From NCBI GenBank assembly GCA_937859895.1, contig CALMAV010000598.1, positions 1,569-13,137 on the forward strand: a stretch of DNA of 11,569 nt, given 5' to 3'. The position numbers were made by a program, and so were the translations under genes. Origin of the DNA: an uncultured Bryobacterales bacterium. GTDB lineage: Bacteria > Acidobacteriota > Terriglobia > Bryobacterales > Bryobacteraceae. Of this stretch, positions 1-6,732 are shown one piece after another (position 1 is the stretch's first letter; every line of letters begins with the position of its first letter). The notes beneath the pieces were generated by a model. It was not told where the DNA came from. It worked only from the letters and a program-made list of their open reading frames with translations, and made no database searches.

Positions 1-391
1 CCTCGATCGAGGGCGTGTCTACTAAGTAACGTTCAATCTTTGGGTGCGGCTGCAGTTCGGAACCGGCGGCAACAGCTCGCCAGATCCGATAGCCGGAGGG
101 CAGGGAACGGGGCATAGTGCCGTGCAACTGCAGGACGTCCAAGCCAGCTTCCTCGCCTATATTTTCCAGTTCCTCCGCAGTTGCATTGACGAACACACCC
201 ACTCGCAGGTAGTCGCCTTTGAGCCGCTCGACTAATGGGGCAGCAGCTGCGGGTGTCAGATAGCGGGCGCTCTTGCGATAGAAATTAAAGCCAAGCGCAT
301 TGGCCCCATTGTCTAGGGCATATTGTCCATCATTCGCGTCCGTTATGCCGCAAATCTTTACGGCAAACTCGCGAGTCGCAATTGCACTCAT
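1..391 (-). CDS. trpF: Phosphoribosylanthranilate isomerase TrpF (partial, runs off left edge)
   Basis: TrpF converts N-(5-phosphoribosyl)anthranilate to CdRP, the step before TrpC in tryptophan synthesis; it is a soluble cytoplasmic (beta/alpha)8 barrel. The visible 130 residues start at the ATG at 391. They show the first-strand motif VKICGIT, with the expected catalytic cysteine at residue 14, then ALGFNFYRKSARYL near residues 32-45, VGVFVN at 64-69, LDVLQLHG at 84-91, and YLVDT at 122-126, whose Asp125 matches the family's catalytic aspartate. The family is about 200-220 residues, so roughly the last 75-90 lie beyond the window. The start codon overlaps the trpC stop as ATGA, which implies translational coupling and a shared transcript. 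The visible frame has no defect. The identification is secure; only the C-terminus is unseen. Confidence 0.95.
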   Translation of the reverse strand, partial: MSAIATREFAVKICGITDANDGQYALDNGANALGFNFYRKSARYLTPAAAAPLVERLKGDYLRVGVFVNATAEELENIGEEAGLDVLQLHGTMPRSLPSGYRIWRAVAAGSELQPHPKIERYLVDTPSIE

Positions 392-1179
392 GCGTTTGAA
401 CCTAGAGCCTGCAATGAGGCTGTGGGGTCGAGCGAACGCATTAGAGTTTCGCCAACCAGAAATGCAGAAAATCCGGCGCCGCTGAGAAGTTCGATGTCTG
501 CGGCACTGCTGATGCCGCTTTCACTCACACGAATCACATCTGAAGGCATCAAAAAGCTGAGCCGGAGAGACGTGTCCAGCGACACCTCAAAAGTTGTCAG
601 GTCACGATTGTTGACGCCGATGATCTCAGCCCCTGAACCAACAGCCAACTGCAACTCCTCAGCATTGTGCACCTCTACCAGCGCAGCCAAACCGAACGAT
701 TTAGCCAACTCACGCAAGGTCTGTAATTCGTGCTCATCCAGTAAGGCGGCAATCAACAGAATGGCATCCGCGCCGCTTGAGACGGCTTCGAATACTTGCA
801 GGCGATCAATGGTGAAATCCTTGCGCAGGACAGGCATCGACACGGCTGCCCGGGCCGCTTCCAGATCATGCAGCGAGCCTTGAAAATACTGCTTGTCGGT
901 GAGGACGGAAAGGCAGGCAGCGCCGCCGTCCTCGTATGCTTTCGCTAAAAAGGCTGGGTGAAAATTTGGTTGCAGCAGGCCTTTGCTGGGCGAGGCTTTC
1001 TTAATCTCCGCAATGATGGCAGGACGGCGGGAGTGCAGTGCTTCAGCAAACGGCCGGACGGCAGCTTTGCGATCGTAAGCCTGCTGTTCCAACACGGCAG
1101 TGCGCGGGCGAAGCTCCTCCAGCTCTTGCTTCTTCGTCGCGACGATTTCGGCGAGGATGCCCGATAAAACAGACGCCAT
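388..1179 (-). CDS. trpC: Indole-3-glycerol phosphate synthase TrpC
   Basis: TrpC cyclises and decarboxylates CdRP to indole-3-glycerol phosphate in the cytoplasm. From the ATG at 1179 the product has 263 residues, normal for a monofunctional enzyme. Family motifs appear in order: AEIKKASPSKG at residues 57-67 (catalytic Glu58 and Lys60), SVLTDKQYFQGS at 91-102, PVLRKDFTID at 116-125 (catalytic Lys120), GADAILLIAALL at 136-147, ALVEVHN at 166-172 (Glu169), IIGVNNRDL at 187-195 (Asn191), VSESGI at 218-223 and FLVGE at 240-244. A TTG at 1209 would add ten residues, but the ATG gives the usual N-terminus MASVLSGILAEIV. Neither start has a strong Shine-Dalgarno. The stop overlaps trpF in ATGA. 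The secreted S74 protein ends 59 bases upstream on the same strand, so read-through from it is possible. All expected active-site residues are present. Confidence 0.97.
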   Translation of the reverse strand: MASVLSGILAEIVATKKQELEELRPRTAVLEQQAYDRKAAVRPFAEALHSRRPAIIAEIKKASPSKGLLQPNFHPAFLAKAYEDGGAACLSVLTDKQYFQGSLHDLEAARAAVSMPVLRKDFTIDRLQVFEAVSSGADAILLIAALLDEHELQTLRELAKSFGLAALVEVHNAEELQLAVGSGAEIIGVNNRDLTTFEVSLDTSLRLSFLMPSDVIRVSESGISSAADIELLSGAGFSAFLVGETLMRSLDPTASLQALGSNA

Positions 1180-1209
1180 TGGGATTTGGTAGAACCCCAA
1201 TCGTAACAA

Positions 1210-1233
1210 GCCCGACGCACGCTGAAGTCGAGC
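1210..1233 (-). promoter_or_regulatory. Weak hairpin between the S74 protein gene and trpC
   Basis: The arms GCCCGAC (1210-1216) and GTCGAGC (1227-1233) can pair over 7 bp in the minus-strand transcript, with one G-U wobble and a 10-base loop. The hairpin lies just after the stop of the secreted protein and before trpC. The bases that follow are not a clear U-tract, so this is at best a weak terminator, a processing site or part of a trp leader. The role is inferred, and chance is possible. Confidence 0.25.
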
Positions 1234-1238
1234 GGAGC

Positions 1239-2717
1239 TTACTTATGAGCTGCGGACGTAGCTATGGTCTTCACGACTGGAGTATCCAGCGCTGCCAGGC
1301 GCGCGATTAAGTCCCGAATCTGCTCGCTTTGAGACGCGAGTGTTCGCTGCTGTTTCTGGATTTCATTCAGCAGCAACGCAGGCAGTTGCTGATACTGCAC
1401 GCCCTCAATCTGTCCGTCCTTGTTATGAATGACAAGCTCGGGATAGACGTTCGCTACCTCTTCGGCAATCAGGCCGAACTGGATTGGCTTCGTTCCGTCA
1501 TCGAGAGCTTTTTTGTAGCGGAACTGTACGGGACGAAGTTGGTACAGCTTGTCGCTGACCGAGCCGATATCGTGGATATCTTCTTTGTAGCGACGAGAGG
1601 AGGGGGCAACACTGAGCTTGCCGGTCGTCGCATCGACGTAGACAGCGGACCCAGAGGATTGATTGTAAGGTAGACCTGGAAAAGAAATTGTCTGGTATAC
1701 CGTCTGCTTGTTGGAGTTAAAAAAAATATCGAAGTTTTCTCCGATTCGGATTGTATTCTGATCCCCATCTTTTCCCAGACTGCCGAGATAGATGTTGTTG
1801 TTGCCCAAGACTAAGTTGCTTCCGGCGTTGTAACCAACCGCAATGTTACTGATACCCGCTGTGCTGTTTGCGAGAGCGCTGCTACCGATTGCAGTATTAC
1901 GACTCCCAGTGTTCTTTTCCAGGACGGAGACTCCCAATCCTGTGTTATCAGTACCCGATGCGTCCCTTAATGCAGAAAGTCCCACCGCTGTATTGTTTCC
2001 GCCTGAAGCGCTATTAGCCATAGCTGCCGCGCCGACGGCGGTACTACTGTTGCCAGATTCGTTGCTCGCCAGCGCGCCAGACCCAACTGCTGTATTGTTA
2101 TTTCCTGTCGAGTTTACAGCGAGTGCGTGATAGCCCAAGGCCGCGTTCTGAGCACCGGTGCTAGAAGCTCCATCCCCCACCGCCGTACTCTGAAACCCCT
2201 TAGCACTCTGCGAAACGACTGTGGGAAAAGGCGGGATCGTCACCGGAGGCGGAACTACCGGCATCTGCAAGTTCTTGTAGTACCCATTAATATCAACAAT
2301 CAGATCCGTATCGCCGCTTGCAAATACCGATATTGCTCCGCCTGCGCCGGCCGGCACAATTGCCGCGTTCGCAAGCACATATCCCTGAAATGAGTTGAGC
2401 GTTGAAGCATTTGGCTGCGGCTGCCCCGCCGGCCAGACCGTAATGAAGTAAAGTGTTCCGCGCGGTATTACCGTCACATTTAGCGAATAAGCGACTGCCC
2501 CCGATGGGATCTGACACGAGCTGCTCGGAATCGGTACGTTGCGTGTACTTGAACCGCTAATGAACGGACCACCGAGCGGGCCATTCGGGTTGCGCGTATC
2601 CATCACGCGGCAGGGCGTAACGGTCACCAAAGTCGAAAAGGTCTGCGCAGGCAGGGCCCTTCCCATTAAGAGGAACAGCAGAATTGCAGCTGGTGTGAGA
2701 ACTCGAGGGAAAGGCAT
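1239..2717 (-). CDS. Secreted protein: RVxDTR domain + YadA-like head repeats + C-terminal S74 intramolecular chaperone
   Basis: This is a putative 492-residue exported, probably trimeric surface or fibre protein. The ATG at 2717 was chosen because AGGA lies 7 bases upstream and it opens directly into a signal peptide (about residues 1-25, ending ALPAQ); an in-frame GTG at 2762 would bury that signal. Residues 28-147 form one domain running from TPCRVMDTR to DTDLIVDINGYY, a pattern I recall from secreted actinobacterial and acidobacterial proteins. A proline-rich linker (152-166) follows. Residues 177-312 hold about eight or nine degenerate 14-18-residue repeats of the NTAVGSGAL type, as in trimeric adhesin heads. 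Residues 374-450 match the S74/endosialidase chaperone (RRYKEDI, LRPVQFRYK, FGLIAEEV, YPELV, YQQLPALLLNEI), followed by a coiled coil at about 450-476. No autotransporter anchor is visible. Domain calls are firm; ligand and role are unknown. Confidence 0.85.
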   Translation of the reverse strand: MPFPRVLTPAAILLFLLMGRALPAQTFSTLVTVTPCRVMDTRNPNGPLGGPFISGSSTRNVPIPSSSCQIPSGAVAYSLNVTVIPRGTLYFITVWPAGQPQPNASTLNSFQGYVLANAAIVPAGAGGAISVFASGDTDLIVDINGYYKNLQMPVVPPPVTIPPFPTVVSQSAKGFQSTAVGDGASSTGAQNAALGYHALAVNSTGNNNTAVGSGALASNESGNSSTAVGAAAMANSASGGNNTAVGLSALRDASGTDNTGLGVSVLEKNTGSRNTAIGSSALANSTAGISNIAVGYNAGSNLVLGNNNIYLGSLGKDGDQNTIRIGENFDIFFNSNKQTVYQTISFPGLPYNQSSGSAVYVDATTGKLSVAPSSRRYKEDIHDIGSVSDKLYQLRPVQFRYKKALDDGTKPIQFGLIAEEVANVYPELVIHNKDGQIEGVQYQQLPALLLNEIQKQQRTLASQSEQIRDLIARLAALDTPVVKTIATSAAHK

Positions 2718-2839
2718 AGGGCGTCCTACAAAGGCGTGGTTCGGCCAACCGCGTTTTCTCACGACAACCCGTGTGCACCAGAGCCGAGAGCCGGCGTGTC
2801 ACGCTAGGAAATACCCTAAGCGCTCGAAAGCAGTCCTAC

Positions 2840-3328
2840 ATGTCATCTGTTCTCAACCCATACCACGCATTCCTAGGCAATCAGAGTCCGATAACCGTGA
2901 TAGAAGCGTCTCCCCAAAAGCTGCGAGAGCTGGCTTCGGAGCTGCCCAACGGCCAGATAGATCGCACATACGCGCCCGGCAAGTGGTCGGCCCGGCAGAT
3001 TATCTGCCACCTGGCTGATGCAGAGATTGCCTTTGCTTTTCGGCTGCGCCAAGCCGTTGCCGAAACCGACCATGTGATCCAACCATATGATCAGGATGCC
3101 TGGGCCATGAACTATGGCAGCTGCGATCCGGTGGCTGCGCTCAACGTTTTCTGTGCGCTCCGCGACTCGAACGTGGCATTCATCACTGCGCAGTCTCCCG
3201 AGACGATGAACAAAGCGCTGAGCCACCCCGAGCGCGGCCCGATGACTTTTCAAACAGTGGTAGAAACCATGGCCGGCCACGACCTGAACCACCTGCGGCA
3301 ACTGGAGGCCATTGCTCGCCAGGACTGA
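2840..3328 (+). CDS. DinB superfamily protein (metal-binding four-helix bundle)
   Basis: This is a 162-residue cytoplasmic protein of the DinB/YfiT-like superfamily. Members are four-helix bundles with a three-histidine metal site; some are thiol-dependent transferases, and many have no known substrate. The expected ligands are visible: His57 in WSARQIICHLADAE, and His147 and His151 in AGHDLNHLRQLE. The pattern YAPGKWSARQII before the first histidine is typical of the DinB_2 branch. An upstream GTG at 2771 would add 23 residues unlike the family N-terminus, so the ATG at 2840 is preferred although its Shine-Dalgarno is weak. The gene diverges from the S74 protein gene across 122 bases and overlaps the MATE gene by 17 bases, which suggests a two-gene operon. 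Superfamily membership is confident; the specific reaction cannot be told from the sequence. Confidence 0.88.
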   Translation: MSSVLNPYHAFLGNQSPITVIEASPQKLRELASELPNGQIDRTYAPGKWSARQIICHLADAEIAFAFRLRQAVAETDHVIQPYDQDAWAMNYGSCDPVAALNVFCALRDSNVAFITAQSPETMNKALSHPERGPMTFQTVVETMAGHDLNHLRQLEAIARQD

Positions 3329-4697
3329 AACAAAAGCCCCGGAGAAGGTGTGGCCTGAAGTAAGGCATGTTCTGGCGCTGTCAATACCGGTGGCGCTGGC
3401 CGAACTGGGTTGGATCGCGATGAATGTCGTTGACACCATCATGATCGCCCCTCTTGGTCCAGTTGCGATTGGAGCAATTGCCATTGGCGGCTCGGCGTTC
3501 TACGTTTTTGGGATTTTCGGACTCGGGCTCATGCTGGGCCTAGACACACTGGTGTCGCACGCGCATGGAGCCGGTGATCGCGAGGATGCCCGCCATTCGC
3601 TGTCGCAGGGCGTCTATCTGGCCCTGTTCCTGACGCCAATCCTGATGGCGGTATTTTACCTGCTGCCGCCCTTGTTCCCACGTTTCGGTATCGAACAGGA
3701 TGTCAGCAGACAGGCTTCTATATTCCTGAAGACCCTAAGCTGGAGCACCCTGCCGCTTCTGCTTTATTGCTGCCTGCGACGCTACCTGCAGGCAACGGGC
3801 CATGCTCGACCAGTGATGGTGGTGTTAATTACTGCCAACCTCATCAACTGGTTCTGCAACTGGATCCTTATCCAGGGGCGCCTCGGCTTTCCTGGGCTCG
3901 GCGTGCAAGGCTCAGCGCTTTCCACTACCTTGGCTCGTTTATATATGGCAGCTCTGTTAGCCGTTTGCATTTGGTACTTCGAACGGAAACGGGGCCCAGC
4001 GCGCCGGCAGTTCCTTCGTCGCCTCGACACCCGCAGGCTCTGGACGCTCCTCCGCATCGGTACACCAGCAGCGACCCAGATTTTCTTTGAGGTTGGTGCG
4101 TTTGGCGCGGCAGCTTTTCTCGCCGGCCGATTATCCCCTACCGCTTTAGCCGCACACCAGATTGCCATCAACATCGCCTCGGTCAGCTACATGATCCCGC
4201 TCGGTATCTCTTCGGCAGCCGCGGTGACAGTAGGACACGCGTTCGGCTTGGGTGCTCCTCTCCTCGCAAGATGGCACGGCTTCATCGCCATTGCGATTGC
4301 GGCGACCTATGCCGTCGGTGCAGCGTTGGTTTTCGGCTTACTGCCTTACCAACTATTACGGCTCTATACGACCGATGGAGCGATCCTCGAAACGGGTAAA
4401 AGACTTCTGCTAATCGCGGCCATCTTTCAGTTGTTCGATGGCGTGCAAGCGGTCACCACTGGCGCTCTGCGCGGACTAGGGAATACCCGCGTTGCCATGC
4501 TCGCCAACCTTGGCGGCTACTGGCTGCTTGGTCTGCCTGCAGGCTGGGTTCTATGTTTTGTATACGGGCAGGGCATTGAAGGTATCTGGTATGGCCTTAC
4601 CTTTGCACTGGTGCTGATTTCGCTGGTGCAGCTGTTCTACTGGCAGCGGCTTTCGCGTCCCGCCGCTGCCTTTGGGTCGTCATCTCTGGACCGCTAG
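3312..4697 (+). CDS. MATE family (NorM-type) multidrug/cation antiporter
   Basis: This is a 461-residue inner-membrane efflux pump of the MATE family, expected to form 12 helices in two six-helix lobes and to export cationic compounds in exchange for Na+ or H+. Diagnostic stretches are AMNVVDTIMIAPLG (36-49) with Asp41, GDREDARHSLSQG (88-100), RRYLQATGHARP (156-167), then PGLGVQGSALSTTLAR (194-209). The second lobe opens with RIGTPAATQIFFEVGAF (248-264) and SPTALAAHQIAIN. Asp41, Glu260 and Asp376 (in QLFDGVQ) line up with the acidic cation-coupling residues known from NorM. The TTG at 3312 has GGAGG just upstream, but the spacing is short; a GTG at 3348 is the alternative. The gene overlaps dinB by 17 bases and shares its stop region with the convergent SDR gene. 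The family is secure; the drug spectrum is unknown. Confidence 0.95.
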   Translation: MLARTETKAPEKVWPEVRHVLALSIPVALAELGWIAMNVVDTIMIAPLGPVAIGAIAIGGSAFYVFGIFGLGLMLGLDTLVSHAHGAGDREDARHSLSQGVYLALFLTPILMAVFYLLPPLFPRFGIEQDVSRQASIFLKTLSWSTLPLLLYCCLRRYLQATGHARPVMVVLITANLINWFCNWILIQGRLGFPGLGVQGSALSTTLARLYMAALLAVCIWYFERKRGPARRQFLRRLDTRRLWTLLRIGTPAATQIFFEVGAFGAAAFLAGRLSPTALAAHQIAINIASVSYMIPLGISSAAAVTVGHAFGLGAPLLARWHGFIAIAIAATYAVGAALVFGLLPYQLLRLYTTDGAILETGKRLLLIAAIFQLFDGVQAVTTGALRGLGNTRVAMLANLGGYWLLGLPAGWVLCFVYGQGIEGIWYGLTFALVLISLVQLFYWQRLSRPAAAFGSSSLDR

Positions 4698-5536
4698 TCT
4701 TTCGCCTGAACTTTATCCGTCGAAAACGCGATCCCTTTCTGCGCCTCAAGCTCTGCCAGCCGCTTCTGCAACGCTCCCCTGACCAGCGTGTAGGTGTCGC
4801 TGCCCAGTGGCAATCGTAGCGGAGCAGGGCTCACGTCAACCGAATCGATCATCGCTTGCGCCGCTTTGCTCGCATCGCCCGGGACTGGGAACGAATGGCC
4901 CACGAATGCACGCCGCACATCTCCGACCGGTGTATTCTCATAGACTTCCATGACCGGAGGACGGATCATTCCTTCGGCGAAGTTTGTTCCGTTCGCGCCC
5001 GGCTCGGCAATCGTAAACTCAATACCAAACGGGGCTACCTCCTGCGCAACCGACTCCACGAAACCTTCGATGCCCCACTTGGTCGCATGGTAAAGGCTGA
5101 AGCTTGGAAACGCATACTGGCCACCCGTTGACGAAACCTGCAAGACGCGTCCACCACCTTGCGCTCGGAGATGTGGCAGCGCGGCGCGAATCACCTGGAT
5201 CGACCCAATCAGGTTGGTGTCCACCTGATGGCGGATCTGATCGTCTGTAACCTCTTCCGCAGCGCCAAACAGCCCATAGCCCGCGTTGTTGATGACTACA
5301 TCGATGCGTCCCAGATCGGCAAAGGCCGAGTCCACTGCCGTCCGAATCGCGCCAATGTCGGTTAGATCCAGATATGTGAGCCAAAGCCGCTCGCCGAACT
5401 TCTTCCTCGGATCATCAAGCTGTTCCAGCTTCCGTGCTGTGCCTGCTACCCGGTCGCCTCGCTCTAGAAGCTTTTCTGTCATGCTGCGGCCGAACCCGCT
5501 GTTGACTCCCGTAATAAACCACGTCCGTTGCGGCAT
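4694..5536 (-). CDS. Short-chain dehydrogenase/reductase (classical SDR)
   Basis: This is a 280-residue cytoplasmic NAD(P)H-dependent oxidoreductase with a Rossmann fold. It shows the cofactor motif TGVNSGFG (9-16), a conserved Asp in YLDLTD, NNAG at 83-86, and the catalytic tetrad Asn108, Ser136, Tyr149 and Lys153 (YHATK), followed by the PG motif in AEPGANGTNF. Arg35 and Lys36 after the second strand hint at NADPH preference, which is an inference. The ATG at 5536 has AAGG nine bases upstream; an ATG at 5554 would add six residues. Its TAG stop shares the CTAG palindrome with the stop of the convergent MATE gene. It is divergent from a truncated AraC-type sensor domain, an arrangement often seen when such a regulator controls an SDR. 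The substrate cannot be inferred. Confidence 0.93.
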   Translation of the reverse strand: MPQRTWFITGVNSGFGRSMTEKLLERGDRVAGTARKLEQLDDPRKKFGERLWLTYLDLTDIGAIRTAVDSAFADLGRIDVVINNAGYGLFGAAEEVTDDQIRHQVDTNLIGSIQVIRAALPHLRAQGGGRVLQVSSTGGQYAFPSFSLYHATKWGIEGFVESVAQEVAPFGIEFTIAEPGANGTNFAEGMIRPPVMEVYENTPVGDVRRAFVGHSFPVPGDASKAAQAMIDSVDVSPAPLRLPLGSDTYTLVRGALQKRLAELEAQKGIAFSTDKVQAKD

Positions 5537-5580
5537 AGTAGTTAACCTTTCCATCCATTCTGTTCTCGACCGTTGAGGTT

Positions 5581-5595
5581 CGAATCAAACGAATC
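5581..5595. repeat. CGAATC direct repeat in the SDR/AraC-fragment divergent region
   Basis: Two copies of CGAATC (5581-5586 and 5590-5595), nine bases apart start to start, lie within the 152-base interval between the divergent SDR and AraC-fragment starts. AraC-family regulators often bind direct repeats, so this could be the remnant of an operator. Copies this short could easily arise by chance, and no clear -35/-10 pair was seen nearby. Confidence 0.2.
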
Positions 5596-5688
5596 CCACT
5601 CGTCCAGCCGTTTCTCCTTGGATGCTTGTCTGCCCAAGACGCATCATAGGCCAGAGTCCAAAGTTCTTGCTCCGGCGTCCAACCGACT

Positions 5689-6123
5689 GTGGAACCTCTA
5701 TCCGACGTACTGGCCCTGCTGAAGCCTCAGACCTATGTCTCCGCCGGACTGAACGCGGGAGGAGCATGGGCCCTGCAATATCCCGCTTACAGTGGCATCA
5801 AGTTCAACGCCGTCACGCAAGGCAGCTGCTGGGTCGCGGTGGAGGGCGAAGGCGAGCCTCATAAGCTTGAGCAAGGCGACTGCTTCCTCCTCACCAGCGG
5901 GCGTCCCTTTACTCTCCTCAGCGACCTGGACGTACTCCCCATGCCTGCCGGACCGCTCTATGCGGGCGTGTGCGAGGGAGTTGCCTGCTGCAATAACGGC
6001 GGAGACTTCTTCCTTGTCGGCGCCCGCTTTTTGTTCTCCGGCGCACACGCCAAAGCTTTGCTCGGAAGTCTCCGAAGCATCACAGAAATGACCGCGAAGA
6101 AGCGCAGAGTTAATAAGTTTTAG
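5689..6123 (+). pseudogene. Truncated AraC-family regulator: cupin sensor domain only, HTH domain missing
   Basis: The 144 residues from a GTG start (MEPLSDVLALLKPQTYVSAG) match the N-terminal cupin (Cupin_6 type) sensor of AraC-family regulators: WALQYPAYSGIKFNAVTQG (28-46), WVAVEG (48-53), LEQGDCFLLTSGRPF (60-74) and GGDFFLVGARFLFSGAHAKALLGSL (104-128). Full members are about 300 residues, with a helical linker and two C-terminal helix-turn-helix motifs. Here homology stops near residue 130, a short lysine/arginine-rich tail (TAKKRRVNKF) leads to TAG, and no HTH coding appears in another frame downstream. A convergent hydrolase remnant begins 32 bases later, so the C-terminal half appears deleted rather than frameshifted. 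It might still make a free sensor domain, but loss of DNA binding argues for a decayed regulator of the divergent SDR. No clear Shine-Dalgarno is seen. Confidence 0.78.
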
Positions 6124-6155
6124 CGACAGTGCGATATCGCTGTAGGCAGACAGAG

Positions 6156-6732
6156 CTAGCGTGAAACGGTTTGTCCGGAGTGAACGAACGTAGCGTTTCC
6201 TCCCATCTGGTCTTCTACGGCTTGCACTGCCTCGAAAATCAACTCGGGCCGATCCACCATGATGTAGTGTCCGCTCCGCAGTGCAATGATCCTCCCTCCT
6301 CGCGAAGAGAGTTTTTTCAGCCCTTCCTGGATTTCGTCCCATGTCGGATTTCCCCCTCCTTGCTTAGGGCCTGAACCAGTTGGGTCAGGATCGCGCGATA
6401 GCACCACGAGAGGTATCGAACCGCAACACGACAGCTTCGCAACTTCTTTCGCCCCTGGTTCGAATCGTCCCACTCTGCAAGCCAACTATTTATGAAGAAC
6501 GGGCGACAGTGTTCCGCCCTTGCTAGACCGTTAACGGCGGGAATGCGCTGCATTGTATTTGGGTTGCAGTAATCGTCGGTGAGTTTTGCAAGGCCGGTGG
6601 CCACCTTAAAAAAAAGCCATGGCGCCTCTCGATGACGTTCGGCGATCAAGGCTTTTCGCGGCTCAGGGCTGGAGGAGGCAAATGCTTCAGGGCTGGATGC
6701 GTCCACAAATACGAGACGTACCTGCGAACCGG
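6156..6732 (-). pseudogene. Alpha/beta-hydrolase remnant, N-terminally truncated and frameshifted
   Basis: Two minus-strand frames join into the C-terminal ~190 residues of an alpha/beta-hydrolase fold protein. The first frame, from about 6730 to about 6460, reads VRLVFVDASSPEAF, resembling the strand that follows the nucleophile elbow in this family. The second, from about 6480 to 6156, reads FEPGAKEVAKLSCCGSIPLVVLSRDPDP, then NPTWDEIQEGLKKLSS, then RIIALRSGHYIMVDRPELI, which holds the expected catalytic histidine. A single indel around 6450-6480 would unite them. The oxyanion loop and GxSxG nucleophile are absent because the fragment begins against the PIG-L stop at 6733. The protein cannot be catalytic. 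The frame switch could be a sequencing error, but the missing N-terminus could not. Original substrate unknown. Confidence 0.75.

Noticed and set aside
323..883. A 186-codon plus-strand open frame over trpC/trpF
   Set aside because: It lies opposite strongly conserved TrpC coding, is rich in Ser/Arg/Ala typical of an antisense shadow, and matches no family.
1239..2717. Phage tail fibre or prophage remnant because of the S74 domain
   Set aside because: There is a signal peptide, adhesin-type head repeats and no structural, integrase or lysis gene nearby; the flanks are trp genes and a DinB protein.
2873..3484. A 203-codon minus-strand open frame opposite dinB and the MATE N-terminus
   Set aside because: Both plus-strand genes have clear family motifs; this frame has low-complexity composition and no recognisable domain.
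5698..6342. A 214-codon minus-strand open frame across the AraC fragment and hydrolase remnant
   Set aside because: The plus-strand cupin motifs and the hydrolase C-terminus in another frame explain the region; this translation looks like an antisense artefact.
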